Source: Arthrobotrys musiformis
Taxonomy: Eukaryota > Ascomycota > Orbiliomycetes > Orbiliales > Orbiliaceae
Direction: 5' to 3'
DNA: 64,000 nt
Assembly: GCA_036971715.1 (NCBI GenBank)
Contig: JAVHJL010000004.1
Coordinates: forward strand, 1,364,001-1,428,000
Part shown: positions 23,337 to 36,900 of the stretch, piece after piece
Layout: each line of letters opens with the position of its first letter
Position numbering within the stretch: position 1 is the first letter of the stretch
The notes under the pieces: model-generated
The model's input: only the letters and a program-made list of their open reading frames with translations
Told to the model about the DNA's origin: nothing
Database searches by the model: none
Program-made: the position numbers and the translations under genes

Positions 23337-24669
23337 TTATGTCTCGTTGATTCCCAACTTTCGTAATCGCTCACGCTGCTTCTTCTCCTGGTCCTCGCGG
23401 TAGACTCTCATGTTCTCCGGCTCGCCGATGTGTCGCTCGTCTTCTGGCTTCCACGTGCCTGTCACAACATTAGCTTCTCAATGTACCTTTTTAAAGGGAT
23501 AAAAAGGGAAAGATGGACATACCCTCAAACATGTGCTTCACGAACGCCTGCGGATCGTCATCTTCACCAGCACCGAACTGCCCCACGCCAGGACTAAAGC
23601 TTGTCACCGGCAGCACAACCACATCGCCAATCTTCTTCGGATTCCTCATCCTTGTGAAATTCCTGTAATCCACCGGATTCTCCTTCTCAACCGTGAAGTA
23701 ATTCTCATCGTTGAGATACGCAAATATCGTATCCGTCCAGATCGCAGGACCCGTGAATTCGATAACTCCCTTTTGGTCCTTCTTTAATCTTCCCTGTCGC
23801 TTCATCTCTAGTGTCTTTTCCGTGATGCGTGCTACGACCTCGCGGAGGACCGGGTGGCCGGGTTTGGATTGGATGGTCCATTGGCAGAATTGTAGTCTGC
23901 GAGAGTACGACTGCGCCCAGTTCTCCCCCGTGGGATCGGCCTCGATACCGATGACCAATCCGATCGAAGCCATTCTGAAATTCGGGGGTATCCATTTCGT
24001 CGCGGGTTTCAACGCCGCCGTGTCGATGTCGCTGTAAATCCCCCCTCTGGCGAGTAATATCAAATATCTGAAGAAATCCGCCTTGAGAATCGGTGACGGC
24101 AGCGATGTGAACGCCTCCAGCACGCGGGGGACGGAGCCGTAAAGGTGTTTGATCAGGTGTAACGCGACCTGGTCGGTTATGACCTCGTGGATGAAGTCCG
24201 GATGGTGGTGCGTCCAGCTGGCCTCTAAGGGTCGGTAACCATCTGCGAATCGGGGATTGGCCACGGTGTATTTCCACGTCTGCCAGATGAAGGCGGGGAA
24301 TTTGTTCGAGACGTCGTAGGGGAATTGGTAGGCTAGTTGGTCGCGGAGGGGTTGGCCTTTGATGTTCGACGGGCGCGGGGCGGGTTTTCCGAAGTGCGGG
24401 GGGCTGATTTGGGTGATTAGTTTGTCCGGGTGGTCGTCGCCATGTTTCGATGTGTCTGTCAATATAAGAGGTTAATTAATATACGTTAATTTCCAGGGTG
24501 GTCGGTATGGTATGGGGTAAATACCCGTCAAGATGCCATCGTCGTCAACCTTCGGCCGCGGACCACCTCTTATATGCGATGTGAGCTCCTCGGACCGCTG
24601 ACTGGACGTGAAAAAGAAGATTACCAGCACAATGGCTGATAATATTATCGCCCGTTTCACGCTCAACAT
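23337..24669 (-). CDS. OCH1: OCH1/HOC1-type alpha-1,6-mannosyltransferase (GT32)
   Basis: Three exons (24669-24525, 24455-23523, 23458-23337) give 399 aa. Type II Golgi membrane layout: a short cytoplasmic MLSVKR, one membrane segment (AIILSAIVLVIFFFT), then a luminal catalytic domain. The GT32 core shows FPAFIWQTWK, ILKADFFRYLILLARGGIY and the metal-binding DxD in YSDIDTAALKP, plus GPAIWTD. The family adds the first alpha-1,6-mannose of outer chains to N-glycans, or extends it (HOC1). I cannot tell OCH1 from HOC1 here. The last exon is a basic helix (EDQEKKQRERLRKLG). Start: the open frame extends upstream, but 24669 is its first ATG and gives the right topology. Confidence 0.9.
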
Positions 24670-27600
24670 TTTGGATGAGGAAGAAGATGCTGCTGTCGCT
24701 CCCGGAGAGCCGACGCCCTTTGTGGAGAAATCCAGTTTGGGTGGATTGAAACGAATAAAATGACCAAAAGGATCCAAATATGCGTGGAAGCAGTGAGCAA
24801 GAGTGAGGAAGTGAGAGAAGTGGTGGTGGTGGCTGAGTGGACAGTCGTGGTCGGTCTTTGTGTATGTGTCTGTTGAGGGAGTACAAGCGGATTTATGGTG
24901 AAGGCAGTCGGAGTAGCAGCAGCACAGCAGGATAGCCAGCTATCGGAAAGAAAAAGAAACCAGATCTCCTACAACAGCGACATCCAAGTAGTCTTCGAGG
25001 TGATGTATCCAGAGGATATTTTTCGTCTTGCAGGGAGGAGGAGAGAAAGTCGGACTGGGCGTAATCTCTGGGATTATTCGTGCCACAGGAATTAGGAGAG
25101 AACTGCTTGAAAAAGCGAGATGCAAGTCAGAATTCTGAAGCACGCAGCAAAATGCAGCCAATGCAGCCAAATGCAGCTCGGGATCGCGGAGAATTAAGGA
25201 GAACACCACCACTCCGTCACTCTAATAATAAATTGGATTGAAGTCACACTCACCGGTACTTGAAAAAAATGTATATGATGATATATAAGATGTATGTACA
25301 GAGAAGAGAAGAGAGGGAAGAGGGAAGAGAGAATAGACAAGATATCGGCAGCCTGGATCCGAACAAATGCTCGATGGTGTCTCCTTTTTCCCTGGTTGAT
25401 GGGTGAATGAGCGAATGGATGATTGAATGAAGCAAGAACCGCTTGGTCTGTCCAAAACCAGTCGGGTGCACCCGCAAACTCGCCGTTTCCACAGGTCCCA
25501 ATCCGGCGGTCGCGTCGTCGGTATACAGCACAATACAATAGAATACAGCCTTCGAGGAAGAGGATGGTGATGGTTATATAAGAAAGTCAGCAAGTAATTG
25601 GTATTAATTGTAATTGGGCGGCAGCTGGTTGTATTATATTAAAAGGTGGTGGTGGTGGTTTGGACCACGTTTGACGTTTATGCTTGCGGCAGAGAGTGCG
25701 GTAAGGACGCGGTGACGACGCAAACACTCTGAACTCACTGAACTTAACCTTGCCGGGAGTATATCCTATATGGTATTATTTATTGAAGCTGATATGATAT
25801 AGTATAGTGTATTATATAATTATACCATCATGATCAGTCGACTTCGAAAGAAAGGTTTTTTGTTTTGTGGGTCTTAAGGGGAGCTTGGCCTTCTTCACTT
25901 TATACACCCACCGAATAGTTACAAAGTACCTGTCGATATGATATAAAGTCTTCATGGCATGCCATGGAGAGAACAGGGGCACGAAAGGATGCATATGTCT
26001 CAACGAGCCCCAACAAGATCGACTGTCTGTCTACCTAGGCACCATCCTTCCATCCTTCAATTCATTCATTAATTCATGAAAGAAAGGAAGGGAAGAGAGA
26101 TCCCAATCAGATGACAATACGAAAGAAGCCCCTTTCACAATCGAATCAAATACCCCCCCTCCGTTCCACCGCGACCTTATGATGTAAGTTGTCCCGAGAT
26201 CTTCGTCTCCTTCGATCGATATCGAAAGATCTGGCAGTAACAGCCCACATCCAACGGGAAACTCAGGTCGAAAACTGGCAGGAAAAAGAATGCTCCGTTA
26301 CAGCCCGCCCCGGCCCTTTGTGACCCACTAGCGCCTGGACCAGAGAGCCGTTTCAGATTTTCTGTGGGAAGAGAAGGGCTAACGCCAATCATCGGGTTGT
26401 CGCCTGTGATGGAACAATAAACCTCAAACATCGGGCTTAAGGGGTTTTGTGGCCTGCGGTTACATATCCCTGCCCGCTTCTTGGCCTTTTCTTCGCATGT
26501 GTCTTCTGTTTGTTCTGATACTTAGTTAGGACTTTACTTTGTATATCTTGATTGGAAATTGTTACGGAGGTACTTACTGAGCAGTTAGTAGACGTTACTT
26601 TTACGACAATGTTGGGGTGAGGAAATATATCAAGCAAGGGCCGCCTTGGAGAATATTAATCAATTGTCTACAACTGTCCGTATATAGTATACGCGTATAC
26701 GTCTAAGATACCGCAACTGCTTACGGCTGCTCCCGTGGAACTTGGCCAATTATATCAATCACCCACCTGTGCAACGTAGAACGACACTGACTCGGAAGAA
26801 ACATCTACGAATACACATGTCCCAATCTCTTCAGTACTCGTATACTCTCAGATCCGATCTATGTATACTAAGCCCACTATGCATGGCAGACACGAGGTGA
26901 TATGTATAATGCATCGCAGCGTCGGGAATACTAATCAACCAGCTGCACCGTCAGATAATATTCAAAGCAACAGCCCTTCCAACAATTTTTTTATCGACCT
27001 TAAATTTCATGCACGATTATGCACGGTTCTCGGTAGGCGCTCGCCCTTATCTTCCGTATAACAATGACATCAATGTTTGCTATGTTCCCGTAGACAGTTG
27101 CATTAGTGACATGTTGGAATTTATGGGAGGGCAACACATGAATGTTCGGATCCCGCATATGATTCCAACATTTTCGTAACGGAATCTGCATTCATGATTC
27201 GTGATTAATCTCACAAGATCTACAAAAAAAAATGTATATAAATTAATTAACTGGGTATTATCCCGTCCAATTTATGAACTAACGAGTATAAGGCCACCGC
27301 TCTTCCTTTCCCGAAAAAAATTTCATCTAGAAGAAAAAAAAAGAATGTACGGGAGCGGCGGAGTAAAGAAACCCTGTTCCGTGACCGACAAACTCTGAAA
27401 CGTGCCGAGTCTAACTACGTGGGGTTACCTGTGGAACCCGGCCTGCTTTTTTGAAACCCGATCGATTGTGGTTTATGACTCGTTATAAGTTGCCCGTTTG
27501 TGAATTTATTGCCGGTTGGGGTAGTTGTCGGTAGGGAGTCTGATTTACCTCGCTTTGATGCGCGCGACTCGAGCTCGTCTGCCATGTCGTCGTAGATCCT

Positions 27601-27907
27601 GTGGGATATCAATACGAATATGTACACGTGAGATTAACTCGATGATTTGAGGGTGAAGAGATCGCTGGATTAGAGACAGGAGCGGCGGTTTGTGTAAATC
27701 ATATGAAAGTAATGAGCAAAGGGGTCGATTGTCGGGATATTCATATAAATACTTAAAAGCGTATAGAATTACTTAATCAACATCTATCTTCCAAGACTAG
27801 TCCGTATAAACCTATTAACGATGTATTGAAAATACCTTGTATTTACCTAATTATTAATATAAAAATGATTCGAGACAAATATAAAAATTATACTCCATAA
27901 AACCGGC
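24670..27907. other. Long gene-poor stretch (3.2 kb)
   Basis: This stretch holds the mannosyltransferase promoter with G/A- and GGT-rich simple runs (for example GGTGGTGGTGGTGGT near 25646), and then AT-rich DNA. No frame has convincing length or content. At 27587 on the minus strand an ATG (MADELESRASKRG) follows a CACAG acceptor-like site and runs 56 codons to a stop at 27415. It may be a tiny or decayed gene, but support is weak. No transposon ends or inverted repeats are recognised. Confidence 0.5.
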
Positions 27908-29214
27908 CTAAAACGGCCAAATCTTCGTCACCAACGTCGCCGTCGAACACACTTCTATGGTTGGGAAATCATCCTCCTCCGATATCACACGCTCCGGCAC
28001 TGGCTCTCCCCTCGACAGGATGATGTGAAAGACTCCAATATCCGCTTTAGAGAGATCTTCGTACCCCCTTTTGTATTCGAATGCTGCGCAGACTATAGTT
28101 TATATCCATCAGTATTATATGATCATACTATACCACCTCGACAATTCTAGAAAACGGAAGATGGGGAAATATGAGAGTACCATTAACAATAACGTGGTCT
28201 TCCGGCGGGAACCTCGTCAGCATCGTTAAATTCGCATTCGAAAGCCCCTCATACGTCGAATCCACCAACGTCAGCGGGAAAACTCCACCACCCCTTCTAT
28301 CCGCGCTGTTTCTTTCTTCGTTTTCTGGCTCGTCATAGAGGATCCAGCTGCCGGGTTCTAGGCCTAGATCTTGAGCTGAGTCTGGGATGAAGGTTAATTC
28401 ACCCCATTGGGCGCTTTCTTGCGAGCGGGTTACTATCACGCGGCTGTATTTAATTAATATCTTCGTTAATCCAGTATTTTGAACCAGGTGGGGGTGTGTG
28501 GGTATGTAAAACTCACCGCAGATATCTCAAATTCCCCGAATTCTTCACGTTCAACATACTCATATCCCCATCTCCAAACTCACTCGCCCCCATCGCATAC
28601 TTGGTGCTGGTGAACAATCGCATCCCGTTTATGATCACTGGATCCCGCGACCACTCGAGGTAGTCGTTTACCACCCAAAACTGGTTTTCGCGTGGGTATT
28701 CGGTTGTAAATATTGTGGATGGAGTGTTCGGGTGGAGTTTTGTGATGGGGATGAAGCGCCAGTGCATGAATGAGGGGTAGGCGTTTTTGGAAGGGAGGTC
28801 GTAGGAGGTTGAGAACCAGGATATCCAGGATTGGGAGTTTACGAGGGCGGAGAGGGAGTAGGCTTTCGATGAGGGGTCGGTGTTCCATACCACTATTTAA
28901 TTTTTAGAATTTTAAATGTGTATATCATACTTATAGATATTATTACGGAGGAACTTACCGATTAACCCCTTCTTCTCTCCATCGATTCCGAAGGGGAGCA
29001 TATCCCCTGTGTAAAAGAGTTCGGGTTTATCGAGGATGGCGAATATCTTCATATCTATCCATTTTGATCTGCTGAATCTTGTTTCGGACTCGTAGTCTGA
29101 GAGTTTCGCATTGTTTCCCGGGTTGAAACTGAGTTGTTCGGGATTACAGCAGACCAGATTTATGAGACTGGAGACGAGGAGGGATAAACTGATCGAGCTG
29201 GTGTGGGTGTGCAT
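27908..29214 (-). CDS. Secreted orphan protein, 359 aa
   Basis: Four exons (29214-28959, 28892-28517, 28443-28181, 28092-27908) join in frame. All have standard donors (GTAAGT, GTGAGT, GTACTC). A signal peptide is clear: MHTHTSSISLSLLVSSLINLVC, cleaved about residue 22-25. The mature part is rich in Trp, Tyr and Ser (SWISWFSTSYDLPSKNAYP, FMHWRFIPITKL), has possible N-glycosylation sites (NLT, NGT) and no further membrane segment or GPI-like tail. Only two Cys remain in the mature protein apart from those at the signal junction. I recognise no family. It could be a secreted enzyme of unknown class or a surface protein. It stands alone, with long non-coding stretches on both sides. Confidence 0.75.
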
Positions 29215-30929
29215 TTTTATATTTTGGAGTGTTTTATTCAAAATTGGTACCAGTATCGTTATATCATGTACGGCTTCATGATAAGCTTAAGATCTACAAT
29301 ATTTACTGGCGATAAGATACAAATGGGAATGGATCTAAACGAGAGCCGCGTGTCCTCATCTTGTGCGCTCCACGTGTATGGACTTTTTTCTAATACTTTT
29401 CTTTCGCATTTTTGAGTAGATTATCTTGTTGGCATAGGGGTGAGACAAGTAGATTGTATTTCTTCGAGCTGCGGACATGGTGTTCACTTTAAATTGCGGG
29501 TTGCGATTGAGCAGATACTCTAGCTGGTACACATTGAGACATACTGAAAGTCTCTGGTACTCGTGCCCAGATGGGGAGCTATTATATTCAATACTTGTAT
29601 CGACGCAATTGACCGGGGGCGTTAAATATAATGTCGTAGCACTGTGGTTGACTTAGCTTAGTGCCTACGGCAGTTGATTCATAAGACATCCATTGGCTTG
29701 AAGCTTATCATGGGCATTTTTGACACCTAAAAATATAGATTAAATCACAAGGCAGAATATATAATTTATATCTAAACTCGATCGATAGACCGCCTGGAAA
29801 TATCGAAATTAAATGATTCTCGCCAGTTTACAACGTTTTCTGACATAACCGTCAGAAGCGGATCAGGCTAGCCGCACTGCGGCAGGGTGGCATTCCAAGA
29901 AATCCCGCCCAAACATGACGGCATAAGGCAAACTGAACAGCGCGACCGCTTTACCTACGAGCCAGAATAGAATCCCCACGAGTCCAACTGTCAGATCAGC
30001 TTATGTGAGTATTCGAAAAGGTTACCGTGATAGTATAATATGAAGCCCCAACGCAGCATCCAGGGCTATCCTTTGTTGCAAAACCCCTCCAGTCTTGGCA
30101 CTATTTTGGAGTTTGCCGTCGTGATGCAGGGCAGGCTGGCTAGGCCATTACCATTGCTGCTTGGTCACTAAGCGAGGAAGCTGGGACAAACACGATAGAT
30201 GCCTGGAAGGTGCCCATGTAGAGGCATGCTTGGCTTCCATTTTGGCAGCTTTCGCAGAACTGAGGCTGTGTCGTTTGCGTCTGGTTCGTCCGTCCTGAGA
30301 CCAGTTCAGCCGGGCCTGCGTGCCAGGATAGCTTATTTTGGGGCAGCACGAAGGACCACATCTTAAGTTCTTCACAAAAGAGATTCGAATCTCCATCCTT
30401 TCCCATAAAAACCAAAGCATATGCACTAAAACTAATCTAACCTCCCTGCAGTCCTGCGCGGTTACCCATCATCGCCGGTGAGTTTCATTCCAGGCCAGTC
30501 CTTTTCTGTTTTGTTTCTGTTACGTGTTTGCTCTTAATCGTCAGTGCTGGTGGTGGTGGTTATTGACCGGCTTCGTAGGAAACTGTTGCTCGGAATCGCT
30601 ATCATAAGCGGACCGGTGGGGCTCCGTCCGCGAACGCTACCCTTGATCTCACGACCACTTTATCGTGAAATATCAGGTGGTGATAGTGACGGATCCAGAA
30701 AGTCCCAATACATACCTTTCCTCTCGAGAAAATACACTCCTCTTCCGGGCTATCCCCCTGATCCAACATCGAAATCACCCAGGCCCTGGTTTTCCCTCTC
30801 TTTAGTCAGGTCTCCATGAGCTTCGGCACGAGCAACTCGTCCCTCAATCCTTAGTTAGGTAGAAACGGCCACAACCACCACAACAGCAGTAGCAATCGGT
30901 CGATAGACGAGTCCACCCGGCCATTCCTA
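29215..30929. other. Intergenic, divergent promoter region
   Basis: 1.7 kb between the secreted orphan (-) and the BEACH gene (+). No convincing gene is seen. Two overlapping minus frames near 30140-30426 lack domain content. 5' exons of the BEACH gene could lie at the right end, although no in-frame ATG is needed there. Confidence 0.5.
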
Positions 30930-33900
30930 ATGTTGCCCGCCAATGGACCGCCACATCGAGCTCGTGGCGTGTCCACCTCCTTTGCGCCGGAGCAGCAGCA
31001 TCTAGCTGCCGAAATCGACCCGGTCCTCCAGAAGATATCAGAACCGTTACAATCCGTCGCCGATGTCCCCGATAAACTTCCACAGCTGCTTCAGCTCCGG
31101 AGCAGCTTGAAACAACTCCCTGATGGGTCGTGGCAGGAGGTTTTCCGAGTCCTTGGGGGGTTTGACTCTCTCCTACAGGCGTTGACGAATGTCGCTGGCT
31201 TCTATAGTCTAGAAGATTCAGAAGACGTTAGATTATGCCTTTTCGACTACCTCAAATGCGTTTTCAACTTACTTTCCGAGAGTATGGTGGGCCATGTGGG
31301 GAACAAGAGGTTCTTTGGCAAGAAGATTGGATTCGATGCTTTGCAGCGTGGATTGGCAGCAACAGGGATACCCGTTATCGCCCCCGACCTTCTCTTTGGC
31401 CTGTTGTTTGCGTTTGGTATGAACGACGAGACCTTTGCGACCTTCATCATCCGGGCCCGTCGAGATTTACCTGAATCTGATACCGAAGTGGCCAACCATG
31501 TTCGTGAGAAGACGAAATCTGCCTTCAGTGGAGGAGACCTCTTGCGCCATGCCTCTATATTGTCGGTTATTATCAATTTCTTCAATATGCTGGAGCTGGA
31601 CAAGGTTACCTCGATTGCCACCTTGCAGGCGATATTGTCGTTGTCTCAATCCAACCAGTACAACTTGAACGAAGTCCACAAGAGTGGGATCTTGTCGACG
31701 TTCATATTACCCAAGCTATGGCCTGTCAATCCTGATGACGAGCTTCAGCCGATATATTCCGAGATTGCATATTCGTTAATCGTGCTCGGCGTCAACGCCC
31801 CCGACGACGCGAAGGTTATATTCAAGGAAGCCATTGAAAACCCGAGTGCTGCCGATTTTCTACTATTCGGATTGAAGCAATCTCGCACTGCACCGCTTAT
31901 ACAATTCGATTTATCGCTCCACGGTTACGCCTCCGTTGAAATTGCAACTCTTGGCCGGTCCTTCCCGCCCTCGAGTGGCGGTTACACTTTTGCGCTATGG
32001 GTGTACATTGATAAATTCGACGATTCTGTTCATACAACGCTCTTCGGAGTATTCGATGGTTCGCAAAAGTGCTTTGTGCTGGCGTATTTGGAACAGGACT
32101 CCCACAAGCTCATTCTTCAGACCTCAGTCTCTTCGGCTAAGGCGTCGATTCGGTTTAGGAACTTTGTGTTTGAGGAGAAGACTTGGTATCATATTGCTGT
32201 AGCTCACCGACGTGGGAAAGCTACGAGCGCGGCCAAGGCGTTACTATACGTCAACGGAGACTTCATCGAACAAACTAAATGCTCGTATCCCTCGAATCCG
32301 CCGACGAATAATGCCGCCGTTCAAGCGTTCTTGGGAACGCCCGCTGATTTATCCCCTAGGATTGGGCATGGGATTCTATCATCGAAATGGAGTGTCGCCA
32401 ACGCCTTTTTGTTTGAGGAGATTATATCCGACGACTTGATCGCGGTTCATTACAACCTTGGGCCACGGTATTATGGAAATTTCCAAGATTGTTTGGGCAG
32501 TTTCCAAACGTACGAGGCCAGCGCTTCTCTCAACATGCGCAACGAAGTCATGCATCCCGGGAAGGAAGAAAAATCGGATATCATATCTGCCATTCGACAG
32601 AAAGCATCGACTGTCATGGGGGAAAATAAGGTTCTGCTGAATATTTCTGCAACTGCAGTGCTTGATGATACCCATGATGTCCCCAATGATACCAAGATAT
32701 TGTCGGAGAAGATTAGTCGTCAGGCGTCGAAGAACCTACAGAGCTTCGTGCGTAAGGGTCCGATTGCTTTGAACGGTGCTGTACCATTCATCAGCGATGC
32801 GCTCACTTTGCCGCAAGGCACTGCTGTCATGACTGGTGAGCCGATCATTCTCTATCCGGGAAGTCTTGATAACGCCGCTTGGAAAATTGGTGGCGCTGCT
32901 GCAGTGACATTGAAGCTTGTCGAAGCTGCAAAGACTCCGGAAGAGGTTTGCAAAGCGGTGGAAATTCTCTTCGAAACCATAAAGAATAATTGGCGGAATT
33001 CCGAGGCAATGGAGAAGGAGAACGGGTTTGGAATTCTTGCGTATCTGCTCCGAACCAAAGAGATTAATGGAGTAGTTTGTAGACAGCTCCTAGATCTCAT
33101 TCTCAACTTCGTTGGTTACAATGGTGAACGCCCCGAGGAGTCGATTTTGATAAACCCGCTGGCTTATCGTGTGCTCCTTGTTGACTTTGAGCTCTGGAGG
33201 AAGGCCGATATCCCCACGCAAAAGGCGTACTTTGCGCAATTCATCGTCTTCGGATCCGGCAGCATCAACCATCGTTTTAATGCAAAGCGTCTCCTCAGAA
33301 TGAGAATCGTCAAGAAATTGATACATGCTTTGAAGAGCGATGCATTTTCAATGGAAGTCATTCCAGACTTCTTGGCGGCTTTCAAGTCTCTTATCAGCGT
33401 CAACTTTTCGGCGGAGACACTACGGTCATTGTCTCTTTTCATCACATACTCTCTTTACTCTGGTAGCCAGATTAAGAGTTTGCGACATAAGAAGAGCACT
33501 TTTGTCATGAAGAGAACGGATTCGGATGGGTATTCGCCGGTATCGGCATCGAGGCGGATAACTGACTTCGGATTGAAGCGGCAGGTTGGGTTGATGATGT
33601 TGGAGATGTATTCAGAGTTGCTCTGCGAATCTTCGAGTGTAACTAACATTATGAAGTTTGCTCGGACAGTTACTAATAGAGTGAGTATGACCTTCCTGGT
33701 TTTAGTTGAAGTTTTGTCTAATATGGGGGTAGTGGCTGTTGTACCTTTTGGACGACGGGAACGCCAACGTCATTTCGTGTGCTATGAAAATACTCGCTCG
33801 TATACTTGTGGTTCACGGACAGAGTTACATTTCGAAATTTGCTGGGAAAACATCTGGATTCTTGGTTCTCCGCCGCCGTCTTAGAAAGTGGTGGCGAGTA

Positions 33901-36900
33901 CCGGAGGTCTGGATGTCGGCATTCTCGATTTTCCTTGGGGTTGATATCGAAAAGGTGGATCTCAAGCAACCGCTTGTGATGTATCATCTTATCAATACGT
34001 TCAAGTTTGATGATAAGGATGGAAGGTTTATTTGCTCCGATATGTGGGCTGTCATTGCGACGATGTTGAAAACCGCTGTAAATGATATCACGAAGAGCCA
34101 GCAGGAGGCAGCACGGATTCAGGCTCCGAAGAATAGGCTTCTCAACCCAGAGGATGCAGAGAAGAAACATAATCGAAGACGATCTTTGTCTTTGGATACG
34201 CAGCTGACTTTGATGACTCTTGGTGAAGGTATGTGGTTCGAGATCTTTTGTTGCAGGTGATTTGGCTAATTTGACGATAGTTCGAGAGCCGGTCGACCGC
34301 CCGCCTGCCGATGCGGAGAAGATGGTGAATGAGATTGTCCACTTCTTGGCTGATTTGCAGCAAAACTGTGTGCCGTTCAAGGAGTTTTGTTCCGGAACCA
34401 TATTCTTGAAAGAGATCCTCGACATCCTCTTCCCTATCATCTGTGATACTGATCAACTTAGTGCTGAAACTGAGCTTGACCTCACTCTTGCTGACGATGC
34501 TGAGGATAAACTTCGTCACGGGCATTCCGTTAGCCAGACCAATATACTGCAAGCTACTGGCTCTGCTGTATGGTCGACTGTTACGGATAACAGTGCAACG
34601 AGGGCAATCCCTTTCAGAAGAGGGTCGTCTTTTATCATAATCGATTCTGATGGAGCTGCTGCTACGACACCGTCGGGCTCTCGACTTGTGCCCGCGGTAA
34701 ACGCGACGTCCATTGAAATTGCGAAGGTCAAGAGTAGTGCAACGAGCAACCAGCTAGTGTCGAGTTTGGTGGATATCGTGGTAGCTGTTTTCAAGACGAT
34801 GCTGCTGGAGAGAAGAGAGTTTGCTGGTTTTGGATTGGCTACTAAGGTATGGATTCTTTGTGTCGACGGTGGTGAAGCTTCTAGGCTCGTGGCTCTAACT
34901 TTGAGTAGATACCTCCGGGCACACTGGACCAACGCATATATTTCGAATCCTATATTGTGCGGAACACTGTTTCGTTGATGAGGAATGATATTGCGCTTGA
35001 TTTGAAGCTGTTGACTGAGCCACGAATCTTGACAAACCTGGGGAGGATGGCCTATCATCTTGCCCAGTCGATATCTGAAGGTACGGCTACAAATTAAAAC
35101 TCGATAGTAGCAAAGCTAATATTTTCTAGGATGGTTTGCTACTGGTGGCCCTCAACTTCTCGAGTTTATCGGCGTTATTTTGGAGTACATAGAACGTCCA
35201 GACGTCTCGAGTATCAAGAGCGTGCGGCTATGCAACCAGACTATTTTGAACCTCCGGACGACTTTCATCAAACTTCTGTGGCGCCAATTTTCGGCGCTTG
35301 TGAGCATGGAGGATGGTGAAGCTGCTATTGTCGAATTTTTGCAACAGCTTCTCATCTGGAACCAGGCTATCCTTACTACAGAACTTCAAGATCTGGATAC
35401 TATTCGTATTTTCTCGTATTTTCTTTATGTCTTCCTTACGGATGAGAAGAATAGCATTCGGACTATTAGTCTACAGCTGCTTCGACTCGTCCTTACGAGG
35501 AAGTCTTTGGAAATTGCACAGATCTTGATCGGCCCGAAGACGCCGCCGGAGCTTAAGCCGACACTGAATGATATGTTGAAGATTTCTGATCTCGTGAGTA
35601 ACACATGGGATTTATATATACCACAGTTATATGCGAATACGACGCTAACGGTAATTTAGGACGATGTTCAATCTTTGGAATGGATTGAGAACCACCAGAA
35701 CGAACTCGACACCTTTTTCTTTGGTGGCCTGGCCCAAACTTGGGATGCCTATGTTCTAGACGAAAACAAACGTGTCAAGGAGGCAGCTCGTGCTAGAATC
35801 ACCCAACGTAAAGATAAACTAAAGGGTTGGGCTCTCGAGAATATCAATAACGAAGATTCGTATAATAAGCATAGGACGGCGTCATCGGTGTGGACATCTA
35901 ATATCTACGCTGGGGAGCACCTCAAGTACCAACGAGCATACCAGGACCATCAAGATAACGTTGCGTTTATGATCCAGGTGCACACTAAACTCAACCGGGA
36001 TCTGACAAGGCCTTGCGGTTTGCTCGATAGTCAAGAACCTCAGAAGTGGCAGTTGGATATTTCTGAGGGCCGGAATCGTATGCGCAAGAGATTACTCCCT
36101 GACCTTCGAACAGGTGAGCGAGAGTATGGGCCTAAGCAGAGGGGAACAGAGCTGGCTGTAGGAACTCCCGGTCCCAATAATGGCTCTGGGGTGTCGAATA
36201 CACCCCCACCTCCTCTCATAGACGATGATCGCTTGTCTCTTCGACCTGCTACTTCCGATGCTAGAGACAACGGAAGCATGATCAATGGAGGTGACAATAT
36301 GGAAGATGATTTCGAGCTGGTCGATGACCCGAAGATTGATGACGAAGAGTACGAAGATAAGAACCGGAAGGTCCTACGCAGTCTTCAACACGGGGAAGTC
36401 GTCCAGTTCGTCAGCAATGTGTCCCGGGTGCTTGGTCTTAGTATCTGCGAGGGCTTGTTGATACTCGGACGGGAGAATTTGTATATGATTGATAATTTTT
36501 TCCAAAAGTCCGATGGAGAGATTATTAATGTCTGGCAAGCACCCCCCGCTGAACGAGATCAGTATTTGCAGACCATTGCTGGGCTTGATGCGGAGAAATC
36601 TCGGTCCACCAGTGCTGAACATGATACGAGGCAATGGGCTTGGAAGGAGCTGCTTTCGGTTTCGAAGCGGAAGTTTTTGTTCAGAGATGTGGCTTTGGAG
36701 TTGTTCTTCTCTGATGGGAGGAATTACTTGTTGACTACCATGACGCAAAAGGACCGAGATATTCTTCATTCGAAGCTGGCAGCCCGTATACCCGCGAATC
36801 AGCAACCGCAAATCGGCGGCCGGCACAATGAAGAGGCTTGGTTGGTTGAGACTATGGGTCAACCTGGTACTGGGCTCAGTCCTATATCCTTTGGTGGGAA

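Noticed and set aside
30140..30426. Two overlapping minus frames of about 92 codons upstream of the BEACH gene
   Set aside because: Overlapping frames of the same length with no domain, signal or splice sites look like chance.
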